Assembly: GCA_038227745.1 (NCBI GenBank) | Contig: JBBRPS010000113.1 | Location: 1-17,052 of the forward strand | From: DASPXY01 sp038227745 | GTDB taxonomy: Bacteria > Planctomycetota > Planctomycetia > Gemmatales > Gemmataceae | Length of the DNA stretch: 17,052 bases | Reading direction: 5' to 3' | Part shown: positions 1-9,390 of the stretch, piece after piece | Layout: every line of letters starts with the position of its first letter | Position numbering within the stretch: position 1 is the first letter of the stretch | Notes under the pieces: generated by a model | What the model was told of the DNA's origin: nothing | Seen by the model: only the letters and a program-made list of their open reading frames with translations | Databases searched by the model: none | Translations under genes and position numbers: made by a program

Positions 1-1
1 G

Positions 2-115
2 GCGATCCTGCAGGTGCGGGCGGACCACCTGAGCGAGGACCAGCCGCTGGAGGCGTTCTGGCAGCGCCGGCAGGCGGCGGCCACGGGCCAGCGCCCTTAC
101 CGCCGTGCCGGCTGA
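2..115 (+). CDS. C-terminal end of an unidentified gene (truncated by window edge)
   Basis: One frame is open from the window edge to a TGA at 113-115 and gives 37 residues ending RPYRRAG. Third codon positions are almost all G or C, as in the certain genes of this window, so it reads as a genuine gene end. The tail is basic and polar with no membrane segment. The remnant is too short to assign a family. It lies upstream of, and in the same direction as, the aminotransferase gene, but 219 nt and a likely promoter separate the two. Confidence 0.55.
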   Translation, partial: AILQVRADHLSEDQPLEAFWQRRQAAATGQRPYRRAG

Positions 116-179
116 TTACGAACCATGTCGTGCGCCCCCTCTCCGGCTGGGGAAGGAGGGTAGTTTGGAGAGGCGCGGG

Positions 180-200
180 GCGAACGCGAAACGGCAAGCC
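180..200 (-). repeat. Copy 1 of a 21-bp dispersed motif (inverted relative to copy 2)
   Basis: Read on the minus strand this is GGCTTGCCGTTTCGCGTTCG followed by C. It is identical over 21 bases to 8753-8773 on the plus strand. The flanks differ, apart from two further matching bases after a mismatch on the 3' side. Both copies lie between genes. Confidence 0.6.
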
Positions 201-232
201 AGGTCCCGACCGCTGGAATATCATCACCGGCC

Positions 233-261
233 TTGACACTTCGCGCGATCGGGCATACCCT
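233..261 (+). promoter_or_regulatory. Putative sigma70-type promoter of the aminotransferase operon
   Basis: A perfect TTGACA -35 box at 233-238 is followed, after 17 nt, by TACCCT at 256-261, which keeps the three most conserved -10 positions (T1, A2, T6). A start near 268 would leave a leader of about 67 nt before the ATG at 335. The -10 match is weak, so this is a prediction from spacing and the exact -35 box. Confidence 0.5.
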
Positions 262-334
262 CCCGACGCGGCCGGGAAGGTGGGCCGCCGTTCCTCTGCG
301 GAGGACAGGAATCAGCGCGGAAGGGAGTCCTCAC

Positions 335-1483
335 ATGACGACGCACGGAGTGCCTCTTTGTGACCTGCACGGCCAGTACCGGGAACTGGCGCCCGAGATC
401 CAGGAGGCGCTGGCGCGCGTGCTCGCCTCCGGCCAGGTGATCCTCGGCCCGGAGGTGACCGCCCTGGAACAGGAGGTCGCCCGCTACTGCGGCGCCGGCT
501 TCGCCGTCGGCTGCGCCTCCGGCACCGACGCCCTCTCCCTCGCCCTGCACACGGTCGGCGTCGGCCCCGGCGACGAGGTCATCCTGCCCGCCTTCACCTT
601 CTTCGCCACCGTCGGCTCGGTCTGCCGCACCGGCGCCCGCCCGGTCCTCGCCGACATCGACCCCGCGACCTGCAACCTCGACCCGCTCCAGGTCGAGAAC
701 AAGATCACCGAGCGCACCCGCGCGATCATCCCCGTCCACCTGTACGGCCAGTGCGTGGACATGGAGCCGCTGTGGAACGTCTGCGAGCGGCACAACCTGC
801 CGATCCTTGAGGACGCCGCCCAGGCCATCGGCGCGGAGTACCAGGGCAAGCGTACCGGCACGCTCGGGGCCATCGGCTGCTTCAGCTTCTACCCGAGCAA
901 GAACCTCGGCGGCTACGGCGACGGCGGCATGGTCGTCACCAACGACCCGGACTGGGCGGCGCACATGGCCCGCCTCCGCGTCCACGGCATGGAGCCGAAG
1001 TACCACCACAAGTATCTCGGCTGGAACGCCCGCCTCGACGCGCTGCAGGCGGCCATCCTGCGCGTCAAGCTGCCCCACCTCGACCGCTGGACCGAGGGCC
1101 GGCAGGCGGCGGCGCAGCGCTACGACGCGCTGATCGAGGAGCACCACCTCGGCGGCTTCCTCGAACGGCCCGTCGTCCGCCCGCACCGCCGCCACGTCTT
1201 CAACCAGTACGTGGTGCGGGTGCGCAACGGCCAGCGCGACGCCCTGGTCAAGCACCTGCACGGCGAGAAGATCGGCTGCGAGATCTACTACCCGATCCCC
1301 CTGCACCGCCAGGAGTGCCTCGCCCACCTCGGCCACGGCGAGGGCGACTTCCCCGCCAGCGAGGAGGCCAGCCGCACCGTCCTGGCCCTGCCGATGTTTC
1401 CGGAACTGACTCTGGAGCAGCAGCGGCGCGTGGTCCAGACCTGCGCCGCCTTCCTCCGCAAGCGCACCCGCCTGGCGGCGTGA
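335..1483 (+). CDS. DegT/DnrJ/EryC1/StrS-family PLP-dependent sugar aminotransferase
   Basis: The 382-residue protein has the standard length and layout of the DegT/DnrJ/EryC1/StrS family, which transaminates nucleotide-linked keto-sugars using PLP, usually for surface polysaccharide or antibiotic sugars. Visible signatures are SGTDAL at 62-67 (phosphate binding), PAFTFFAT at 85-92, HLYGQ at 135-139, EDAAQAIGA at 159-167 (D160 contacts the PLP ring nitrogen) and SFYPSKNLGGYGDGG, in which K189 is the Schiff-base lysine. The start at 335 is preferred because GGAAGGGAG lies 7 nt upstream and the family N-terminus (VPLCDL) follows directly. An in-frame ATG at 233 would add 34 unrelated residues and overlap the predicted promoter. 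The membrane-protein gene begins 10 nt after the stop, so the two are probably co-transcribed. The exact sugar substrate cannot be read from sequence. Confidence 0.95.
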   Translation: MTTHGVPLCDLHGQYRELAPEIQEALARVLASGQVILGPEVTALEQEVARYCGAGFAVGCASGTDALSLALHTVGVGPGDEVILPAFTFFATVGSVCRTGARPVLADIDPATCNLDPLQVENKITERTRAIIPVHLYGQCVDMEPLWNVCERHNLPILEDAAQAIGAEYQGKRTGTLGAIGCFSFYPSKNLGGYGDGGMVVTNDPDWAAHMARLRVHGMEPKYHHKYLGWNARLDALQAAILRVKLPHLDRWTEGRQAAAQRYDALIEEHHLGGFLERPVVRPHRRHVFNQYVVRVRNGQRDALVKHLHGEKIGCEIYYPIPLHRQECLAHLGHGEGDFPASEEASRTVLALPMFPELTLEQQRRVVQTCAAFLRKRTRLAA

Positions 1484-1493
1484 GGAGGCCCGT

Positions 1494-2642
1494 TTGACGA
1501 ACCCGAACGCCCCTTCCGCCGCGCGGCGGCCGACCTTCTGGCTGCTCTTCTGGCCGGCGCTGGCGGCGGCCGCCCTGCACCTGGCCTTGCTGGCCAGGCA
1601 GGTCGCCCGCCACCGCGGCGACCTGTCGGCCCTGGTCTGCGTCGGCTCGGGCTGGGACGGGATGCCCCCCTACGAGGCCGTCACGACTCCGGTCAGCCGG
1701 TACGGCTACGACGGGCAGTTTTACTACGCCCTGGCCCGGCGGCCGTGGGGCTGGCACGTCGAGGGCCTCGACCGCCCGGCCGCCCGGCACCTGCGCATCC
1801 TCTACCCCGCGGTGTGCTGGCTGTGCAGCGGCGGCGAGGCTCGGTTGCTGTTCTGGGTGATGCCGGCGGTCAACCTGGCGGCCATCGGCGCCCTGGCCGG
1901 CCTGGGCGCCTGGCTGGCCCGGCGCCACGGCCTGAGCCCCTGGTGGGGGTTCCTCTTACCGATGGCGCTCAACGTGGGGCTGCCCGCAATGCGCGACCTC
2001 ACCGACCCGCTCTCCACCCTGGCGGTGGCCGCCCTGCTCGGCGCCTGGCTGGTTCGGACGCCGGCGTGGGTGCTGACCGCCTGCGCCGCGGCCGCGCTGT
2101 TCAGCCGCGAGCAGAACGCCGCCATCGTCCTCCTGCTCATCGCGGCCGCGCTCTGGGGCGGCAGGCGCCGGGCGGCCTGGGGGTTGCTGGCCGCCGCCGC
2201 CGCCTGGGCGGGCTGGGTCGTCGCGCTCCGCCTCCTGTACGGAGTGTGGCCGTTCCCGCCGCGGCAGGGGAACTTCGACGGCCCCCTGGAAGGCTACCTG
2301 TTCCGTTGGACGCACCTGGGATACCCGAGCGGGACCCGGCGAGAGACGGTGATGCACCTGGTGGCCATGCTCGGCCTGACGCTGCAGAGCGGACTCGCCG
2401 TCTACTTCCTCCTCCGTGCGCCGGCCGGGGAACGCCTCATGCCGGCGGTGGCCCTGGCAGGCGTGGCGCTCGCGGCGTTCGCGGGCCTGCTCATCTACGA
2501 AGACATGTGGAGTTACGGTCGTGTCCTCGTCTGGCTGCCGCTGGGGCTCTGGCTGACGAGCCTGCGGGCGCGGCAAAGGTGGGTACTGCTCCTCCTGACC
2601 ATTAACGTTTTCCCGACCCTGGTTCTGGGCCGCGTCGTCTGA
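1494..2642 (+). CDS. Multi-pass membrane protein, GT-C-like, probably surface glycopolymer assembly
   Basis: The 382-residue protein has an N-terminal membrane helix at about 14-37 and many further hydrophobic helices, giving roughly nine or ten membrane spans. The conserved features are VCVGSGWD at 48-55, YGYDGQFYYAL at 70-80 and RILYP at 101-105. This YDGQFYY...RILYP arrangement is what I recall for proteins annotated as cell-surface glycopolymer formation proteins (AZOBR_p60025 type), which resemble GT-C glycosyltransferases with acidic residues in the first periplasmic loop. That assignment is from memory. The start is TTG at 1494, with GAGGAGG 5 nt upstream overlapping the aminotransferase stop. 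The first in-frame ATG would delete the first membrane helix. The gene runs convergently into the Helicase_C_3 gene with only 8 nt between stop codons, which leaves no room for a separate terminator. Confidence 0.8.
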   Translation: MTNPNAPSAARRPTFWLLFWPALAAAALHLALLARQVARHRGDLSALVCVGSGWDGMPPYEAVTTPVSRYGYDGQFYYALARRPWGWHVEGLDRPAARHLRILYPAVCWLCSGGEARLLFWVMPAVNLAAIGALAGLGAWLARRHGLSPWWGFLLPMALNVGLPAMRDLTDPLSTLAVAALLGAWLVRTPAWVLTACAAAALFSREQNAAIVLLLIAAALWGGRRRAAWGLLAAAAAWAGWVVALRLLYGVWPFPPRQGNFDGPLEGYLFRWTHLGYPSGTRRETVMHLVAMLGLTLQSGLAVYFLLRAPAGERLMPAVALAGVALAAFAGLLIYEDMWSYGRVLVWLPLGLWLTSLRARQRWVLLLLTINVFPTLVLGRVV

Positions 2643-2650
2643 GCGCGGGG

Positions 2651-4792
2651 TTACTGCCCGCCGTCCCGCAAGGACATGCCCAGTTCCGCGAGCCGCTGCC
2701 GCAGGGCGGCGGTGTTCTCCTCCGCGACGACCAGCGCCATTGGCCCCAGCCGCCCCTCGATCAGCGCGCGCGTGCCCGGCCACTGCACCAGGCCGTCCGC
2801 GATCTCGGCGCTCGGTGCGTGCAGGACCAGCAGGCGCTTCAGCGACAGCGGCGGCAGGTCGGCGCCGGCGAGCAGCAGTCGCGCCGCCGCGGACAGCGGC
2901 TGACCGCTGCGCTGCTGCGACCACGCCTCCAACCCCAGCAGGGACAGGCCGTTGTCTCGGCTGGCCCCGACGGACGCCGGCGTCAGGCGGTAGAAGCGCC
3001 GCCCCGTGACGCCGTGGCGCTCCACCGGCTCGGCGAAGCGCTGCACCTCCGTCTCCAGCAGCAAATCGGACCGGGCCAGGTCGATGGACAGGGTGACGCC
3101 GTCGGCCTCGACCTCGACGCACTTCTCCGGCGGCAGCCCATAGTCGCGCGTCGCCGCCAGGCGGAAGTGGCGGTAGTCGATGTCGCTCTCGCGCGCGACC
3201 ACGGCGAGGCGGTCCGACAGGCGCAGCGCGGGCAGGCCGCGCGCCAGCGCCTCGTTGAGATCCTCGGCGCTGTTGAACTCGAAGAGGGCCGCCGCCGCGT
3301 AGATCTGGATGCGGTCGCGCTTGTCGGCCCAGGTCCGCAGCGAGTTGACGACGGGGTCCGGCGTCGGCTTCATGCCGTGGCGCTGGAGCGTCTGCAGGAT
3401 CGTCTCGAACGTCTCCCCCGACTCCAGGGCGCGGTAGACGCTCTCCGGCTGCAACTGGAGCGTGCAGGCCGCGCCCAGTCCTTTCCAGGTGGCGAACCGG
3501 CCGAGGCGGGCGACCAGCCCCGGCGAGAGCCCCTGGCGGTAGACGAGGATTTCCAAGTTCGGCTGCACCAGCAGCGTCTGTGGGAAGGCCGGCGCCACGG
3601 GCGCCTCGCCCCCTCCCAGCAGCCAGCGGCCTACCGGGGAGAGCCGCACGGCCCATTCGCCCTCCGGATCGCAGGCGGCCTGCACCAGGCGCAGCTGGTA
3701 CGCCAGCCCCAGCAGGAACGTGCCGAGGCCGGCGCCCTCGCCCTGCGGCCCCTGCCAGTACGGGTGGCGTTCCAGCAGCCAGCGCTGCAGGGCGGTGGGC
3801 CGCGCCCAGCCGTCGGCGGGCAGGCGCGTCAGCAGCAGCAGCGCGAGCAGGTAGGCCGAGGGGTACGGGTTGCCCGGCGCCTGGCCGCCGTTCCAGCCCT
3901 CCTTGACGTTCCAGGCATCGACGCGCAGGAGAGTCCCCCAGAGGGACGCCACCGCGGCGGGCAGTCCCTCCTCCCACGAATCCGGGTACGGCCCCGCCCG
4001 CAGCTCGCCGTCCACCTCGCGCAGCAGCCCCTCTCCCAGGGCCAGCTCCACCGCGAGCAGTCCCGGGTCCGGCACGCGAGTCAGCTCGTCCTGCGGTGGT
4101 GTGTTGAGCAACCCGTCGGCCTGCAGACGCTCCAGGTCGCGCTTGAAGAAGCCGCCCTGCTGCGTCCGGCGCAGCGGCCCGGCCGCCACCTGCTGCCAGA
4201 GCGCCCCCAGGCGCAGCAGCACGTCCAGGCCGTCGGCCTCGTGGGGGGCCGTTGAGCGCGGCACGGTGACGGCGCCGGGACACTCCGGGAGGCCGAGGTC
4301 CGCCTGCGACAGGCGCGCCGTGATGAGCGGGTGGGCGAAGACCGTCGGCCGCATGCCGCTCCCTTGCCCGAGCCACTGGTCGAAGTCCCTGAGCCGCGCC
4401 GCCGGTGGGGGCAGCACGCCGTTGGCGCCCTCGGAAAGCTTGAGGTCTGGGTGGAGCAGCCCGGCCTGCAGAAGGTGGACGACCGGCGCCAGTCCGTCGG
4501 GGTGGCCGAGCGCCACGAGCAGCTCGACGAGATTGCCGACCGCCCAGCGCGGCTGCCGGCTGTGGCCGATGAGGGCGAGGAGTTGCCGGCCGGCCGGTTC
4601 GAGGTCGGCGAGGCGACGGTCGAGGACGGCGGCGTTCTGGACGGCGGCGAGGCTGCGCTCGATGAGCTCGTCGGTGGGCCACTGGTTGCGCGGCTTGAAG
4701 AGCCGGCCGGCGACCTCGCGCAGCAGCGGCTCGTCGTAGCACTGCAGGGTGCGGCGGAGGCGGTCGGACCAGGCGGCGGGGTCGGTCGGCAT
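2651..4792 (-). CDS. Helicase_C_3-domain protein, predicted partner of the XPB helicase
   Basis: The 713-residue protein has no Walker motifs or helicase core. Residues about 406-498 (starting QTLLVQPNLEILVY, with LQPESVYRALESGE at 447-460 and DRIQIY at 493-498) match the domain at the start of bacterial XPB (Pfam Helicase_C_3, XPB/Ssl2-like). The same YRLTP...LEAW pattern recurs at about 601-640, and residues 652-706 form a small C-terminal module also seen in the neighbours. The remaining N-terminal part is helical, as in winged-helix adaptor regions. Actinobacteria such as Mycobacterium carry a similar large protein beside XPB (Rv0862c next to Rv0861c, from memory). Here it is the last gene of xpb, small gene, this gene, and its ATG lies 1 nt from the previous stop. 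A role in DNA repair or helicase regulation is inferred from context. The start is supported by strict gene packing, not by a strong ribosome-binding site. Confidence 0.8.
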   Translation of the reverse strand: MPTDPAAWSDRLRRTLQCYDEPLLREVAGRLFKPRNQWPTDELIERSLAAVQNAAVLDRRLADLEPAGRQLLALIGHSRQPRWAVGNLVELLVALGHPDGLAPVVHLLQAGLLHPDLKLSEGANGVLPPPAARLRDFDQWLGQGSGMRPTVFAHPLITARLSQADLGLPECPGAVTVPRSTAPHEADGLDVLLRLGALWQQVAAGPLRRTQQGGFFKRDLERLQADGLLNTPPQDELTRVPDPGLLAVELALGEGLLREVDGELRAGPYPDSWEEGLPAAVASLWGTLLRVDAWNVKEGWNGGQAPGNPYPSAYLLALLLLTRLPADGWARPTALQRWLLERHPYWQGPQGEGAGLGTFLLGLAYQLRLVQAACDPEGEWAVRLSPVGRWLLGGGEAPVAPAFPQTLLVQPNLEILVYRQGLSPGLVARLGRFATWKGLGAACTLQLQPESVYRALESGETFETILQTLQRHGMKPTPDPVVNSLRTWADKRDRIQIYAAAALFEFNSAEDLNEALARGLPALRLSDRLAVVARESDIDYRHFRLAATRDYGLPPEKCVEVEADGVTLSIDLARSDLLLETEVQRFAEPVERHGVTGRRFYRLTPASVGASRDNGLSLLGLEAWSQQRSGQPLSAAARLLLAGADLPPLSLKRLLVLHAPSAEIADGLVQWPGTRALIEGRLGPMALVVAEENTAALRQRLAELGMSLRDGGQ

Positions 4793-4793
4793 G

Positions 4794-5009
4794 CTAGATC
4801 ACCGCGGGGGTGTGTCCCATGCGCTGCAGTTCCTGGACGACCGCGTCCACGCGCCCGGGCCGCACCAACAGGACGCGGTCCGCCAGCCGACCGACGATGT
4901 CCTGGGCGAGCTTGCGGCTGGCGAGCAGCTCCTCGGCCAGGACGACGTCCTCCGTCTGGATGAGGCAGACGCGGCGGTGCAGTTTCACGGGGATGCGGGC
5001 TTTGTCCAT
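4794..5009 (-). CDS. Small 71-residue XPB-operon protein, stand-alone helicase-associated module
   Basis: The 71-residue protein (MDKARIPVKLHRRV...MGHTPAVI) fills most of the gap between xpb and the Helicase_C_3 gene, and its stop is 1 nt before the next ATG. No named family is recognised with certainty. Residues 12-71 align without gaps to 652-711 of the 713-residue neighbour (13 of 60 identical, many conservative, shared I.GRL...L and L...G). They also resemble residues about 107-160 of the XPB protein (T[ED]...L.EEL...RL...G[HY].P). It is therefore likely a free copy of a module present in both partners. The ATG at 5009 has only a weak GGAAA upstream. Earlier in-frame ATGs at 5051 and 5126 would begin inside or before the inverted repeat and add non-conserved residues. 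Function is unknown, though a structural or regulatory subunit of the XPB complex is plausible. Confidence 0.7.
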   Translation of the reverse strand: MDKARIPVKLHRRVCLIQTEDVVLAEELLASRKLAQDIVGRLADRVLLVRPGRVDAVVQELQRMGHTPAVI

Positions 5010-5057
5010 GTGTTTCCAGTGCGGGCGTTGACGCCGCTGCAGGCCCGGCATGTTCCG

Positions 5058-5131
5058 GGTTCGTGGGCGACTCGCTCCGCGAGTCGCGGTCTGCCCTGCG
5101 AGCGACTCGCGGAGCGAGTCGCCCACGAACC
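5058..5131. repeat. Nested inverted repeat (30-bp arms, each arm a hairpin) after xpb
   Basis: Arms 5058-5087 and 5102-5131 are perfect reverse complements over 30 bases with a 14-nt spacer. Each arm contains its own hairpin (GCGACTCGC, 3-nt loop, GCGAGTCGC), so the element can fold as one long stem or two short ones. It ends 5 nt from the xpb stop codon (5137-5139) and lies between xpb and the small gene. No T-run follows on the minus strand, so it is not a classical intrinsic terminator. It may modulate mRNA processing or be a REP/MITE-like insertion. Confidence 0.9.
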
Positions 5132-5136
5132 GCGCT

Positions 5137-6855
5137 CTAACCGACGGCGGGCACCGGGGCGAGCGAGACCGATTCGCCCAGCATCTCGGCGCCGTCGAGA
5201 ATGCTGTAACTGTACCCCTGCTCCGTCAGGAAGAGCTGGCGGTGGTGGGCAAAATCCAGCTCGCGCGTGTCGCGCGTCACCAGCGTGTAGAAATGGGCGA
5301 TGTCGCCGTTCGCCTTGGGCCGCAGGATCCGCCCCAGGCGCTGCGCCTCCTCCTGCCGCGAGCCGAACGTGCCCGACACCTGGATCAGCACGTTGGCGTC
5401 GGGCAGGTCGATGGCGAAGTTGCCCACCTTCGACAGGATCAACTGCTTGACCTCGCCGCGGCGGAAGCGGTTGTAGAGCGACTCGCGCTCGCCGTTGGGC
5501 GTCTGCCCGGTGATGATCGGGATGTCGAAGCGCTTCTGCATCTGGCGGAGCTGCTTGAGGTACTGGCCGATGATGAGCACCTGCTTGTCGGCGTAGCGGT
5601 CCAGCAGGCGGGCGACGACCTCGTCCTTGGCGAGGTTCTCGCTGGCGATGCGGTACTTGTTGCGCCACTCGGCGACGGCGTACTCCATGCGCAGCGGCTC
5701 GGGCAGAGCGACGCGCACCTCGCAGCAGTTCGCCTCGGCGATCCAGCCGCGCGTCTCCAGCTCGCGCCACGGCACGTCGTACTTCTTCGGCCCGATCAGG
5801 CTGAACACGTCCTCCTCGCGGCCGTCCTCGCGGATCAGCGTCGCCGTCAGCCCCAGCCGCCGCCGTGCCTGGATGTGGGCCGTCACGCGGAACACGGGGG
5901 CCGGCAGCAGGTGGACCTCGTCGTAGATGATCAGCCCCCAGTCGCGCTGGTCGAACAACTTGAAGTGGGGGAACTCTTCCTTCTTGTCGGATCGGTGCGT
6001 GAGGATCTGGTACGTCGCGATGGTGACCGGGCCGATTTCCTTGGTCTCGCCCGTGTACTCGGCGACGTCCTTCTCCGCCAGGTCGGTCTTGTCGAGGATC
6101 TCGCGCTTCCACTGCTTGACGGCGGTGATACTCGTGGTCAGTACCAGGGTGGAGCGCTGCACCTGGGACATGGCGACGATGCCGACGATGGTCTTGCCGG
6201 CGCCGCACGGCAGCACGATCACGCCGCTGCCGCCGCGCACGTCGCCGCCGGCGTAGAAGACGTCGGCGGCCTCGCGCTGGTAGTCGCGGACGTAGAACGG
6301 CAGGCCGGACCGCATGAGCTTGCGGAGCTGCGTCGGCAGCGAGGCGCCTTCGGTGTAGCCGGCCAGGTCCTCCGCCGGGTAGCCGACGGCGATCAGGGCC
6401 TGCTTCAGGACGCCGCGGAACGCCGGGTCGATGGCGAAGCTCTCGGGACTCAGGCGGTCGCCGAGGTAGTCGCGGACCTTGGGCTGGCGGGCCAGCTCTT
6501 CCAACAGCGGCCTGTCGGTGCAGACGAGCCGCAGCCGTTCGCCGTCGCGCTCCAGCCGGACGCGGCCATACCTGCCGACCTGTTCTGTGATGTCGGTGAT
6601 GAGGTTGGTCGGCAGGGGGAACTTGCTGTAGCGGCGCAGGGCCTCGACCATGGCCTCGGCGGTCAGGCCCGCGGCGGCGGCGTTCCACAGCGAGAGCGGC
6701 GTCAGCCGATACGTGTGGATGTGTTCAGGGCTCTTCTCCAGTTCCGCAAAGGGGGCCAGGGCGTCCCGCGCTTCGGCGTAGCGCGGGTTATCGACCTCGA
6801 CCAGGACCGAGCGATCCCCCTGTACGATGAGCGGGTTGGTGGGATCGTAATGCAT
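5137..6855 (-). CDS. xpb: XPB/ERCC3-type superfamily 2 DNA helicase
   Basis: The 572-residue protein has the bacterial XPB architecture. An N-terminal XPB/Ssl2-like domain (about 5-100, PLIVQGDRSVLVEVDNP and HTYRLTPLSLWN) and a small domain (about 107-160) precede two RecA-like domains. Motif I is GAGKT at 218-222, motif II is DEVH at 312-315 (the XPB form of DEAD), motif III is LTATL at 336-340, the XPB-specific RED motif is R342-E343-D344, and motif VI is QRLGRILRPK at 505-514. These predict an ATP-dependent 3'-5' helicase or translocase involved in DNA repair or transcription-coupled opening. The ATG at 6855 opens directly onto the conserved HYDPTNPLIVQ start. The frame is open up to 7143, but that extension is not conserved and crosses the promoter region. 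The gene heads the three-gene minus-strand operon and is divergent from the protease gene. Confidence 0.95.
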   Translation of the reverse strand: MHYDPTNPLIVQGDRSVLVEVDNPRYAEARDALAPFAELEKSPEHIHTYRLTPLSLWNAAAAGLTAEAMVEALRRYSKFPLPTNLITDITEQVGRYGRVRLERDGERLRLVCTDRPLLEELARQPKVRDYLGDRLSPESFAIDPAFRGVLKQALIAVGYPAEDLAGYTEGASLPTQLRKLMRSGLPFYVRDYQREAADVFYAGGDVRGGSGVIVLPCGAGKTIVGIVAMSQVQRSTLVLTTSITAVKQWKREILDKTDLAEKDVAEYTGETKEIGPVTIATYQILTHRSDKKEEFPHFKLFDQRDWGLIIYDEVHLLPAPVFRVTAHIQARRRLGLTATLIREDGREEDVFSLIGPKKYDVPWRELETRGWIAEANCCEVRVALPEPLRMEYAVAEWRNKYRIASENLAKDEVVARLLDRYADKQVLIIGQYLKQLRQMQKRFDIPIITGQTPNGERESLYNRFRRGEVKQLILSKVGNFAIDLPDANVLIQVSGTFGSRQEEAQRLGRILRPKANGDIAHFYTLVTRDTRELDFAHHRQLFLTEQGYSYSILDGAEMLGESVSLAPVPAVG

Positions 6856-6904
6856 TCGTTGCCTGTTTCTCGTAACGAAGGCGGGGGCGGACCGCAAAAA
6901 GGGA

Positions 6905-6933
6905 AGTTTAGTGGGATGGCGGGGGGCGTGCAA
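6905..6933 (-). promoter_or_regulatory. Putative promoter of the xpb operon
   Basis: On the minus strand TTGCAC (6933-6928) is followed after exactly 17 nt by TAAACT (6910-6905), matching the -35 consensus at 3 of 6 and the -10 consensus at 4 of 6 positions. Transcription would begin near 6898, giving a leader of about 43 nt before the ATG at 6855. This is a moderate match in a divergent intergenic region. Confidence 0.4.
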
Positions 6934-7046
6934 GCCGAAGTGGCGCCGGCGTGCCCCGCGCCGTCTGCCGTTTCCCGGCCCGGGTGAGGGGGAAACGAGC
7001 GCGCCGCCGAATTTGCTTCTGCACGGCGACCGGCCGCGATACCATG

Positions 7047-7055
7047 TATTATAAA
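7047..7055 (+). promoter_or_regulatory. Possible -10 region for the HtrA-like protease gene
   Basis: TATTATAAA is an isolated AT-rich island in otherwise GC-rich divergent spacer, about 93 nt before the protease ATG. TATTAT (7047-7052) and TATAAA (7050-7055) are alternative -10 readings. No good sigma70 -35 box lies 16-18 nt upstream, so an activator or an alternative sigma factor would be needed. Of the 292 nt between the xpb and protease starts, only this and the xpb promoter candidate stand out. Confidence 0.3.
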
Positions 7056-7147
7056 CCGACGTGGCACGTCCCGTAAGGACCGCCGCGCGACCCGGCCGGA
7101 GCCGGGGAACGCCTTTCGCCCCCGCGCGGGACGAGGAACCCACCCCT

Positions 7148-8722
<1,575 letters not shown>

Positions 8723-8752
8723 CCATCCGTATTTACCCGGCGGCGCGGAATG

Positions 8753-8773
8753 GGCTTGCCGTTTCGCGTTCGC
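8753..8773 (+). repeat. Copy 2 of the 21-bp dispersed motif
   Basis: This is identical over 21 bases to the reverse complement of 180-200. It lies 30 nt after the protease stop and about 94 nt before the ATG of the low-GC gene. A loosely similar stretch (GTTTGCGTTCGCG) occurs near 16177 but is not a full copy. The role is unknown. A REP-like dispersed repeat is as likely as a binding site. Confidence 0.6.
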
Positions 8774-8866
8774 GCCACCCGGGTTGACGGCAGCCCCGCT
8801 CCCCGTTCGTCTACCGGGTCGGCCTTTGAAGCCGGGAGAGGGAGGGAGCGGCAAGGGAGTATCGAT

Positions 8867-9390
8867 ATGGTGCAGTACCAGAACTATGTCGCTGGTTGGC
8901 TCGACAGTTCGATTCACGATTTTCTCGGAACCTTTCCACCTCGTTCCAGGAGCACGAAGTACGCATTAATCACATGCCTCGACAGCAATTTCGATCCCCG
9001 CTCTCTGCTCGACAAGAGCCCGGAGTTGAAATCCATGGCAACCGACGTAAAGCCGCTCGGGAAAGGTGTACTTCTGCCCACCAGGCGGCTGCTGGAGGCT
9101 CATTCACGGAGTCAGCTCTTTTTTGGGTTCGATGAGATATGGTTCTTTCCGAGCGAAAGGATTCAGCCGAAACCGGAGTCAGCATGGCTTGTCGGGCCAG
9201 CCAGAATTGATCAAAAGAGGCTTGACGAACTGGGGAGATGGATTTCCCGGAACTCTTGCTCCTTGGCACTTGGGGACGGCGAAGGGTTGAATTTCATCGT
9301 GAAGGCACGGGGATTAGTCAGGGATTTGCTCAGCCATTCCGCTGAACAACCGCAGCCCGCCGTGACGCCCTTTGAAACCGCCGATTCTGA

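Noticed and set aside
131..176. Imperfect inverted repeat (GCGC/CTCTCC with GGAGAG/GCGC) after the first partial gene, possible terminator
   Set aside because: The stem has a 3-nt bulge, a long loop and no T-run, so it is not convincing in GC-rich DNA.
224..1336. Long open frame antisense to the aminotransferase
   Set aside because: High-GC shadow frame with Val/Ala/Asp/Gly-rich repetitive composition. The plus strand has clear PLP-enzyme motifs.
1956..4742. A 928-codon open frame on the minus strand in a second phase across the membrane-protein and XPB-partner genes
   Set aside because: Its Arg/Pro/Ala-rich product has no domain, while the overlapping frames encode recognisable proteins.
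8784..8812. TTGACG upstream of the low-GC gene as a promoter -35 box
   Set aside because: No acceptable -10 hexamer lies 15-19 nt downstream.
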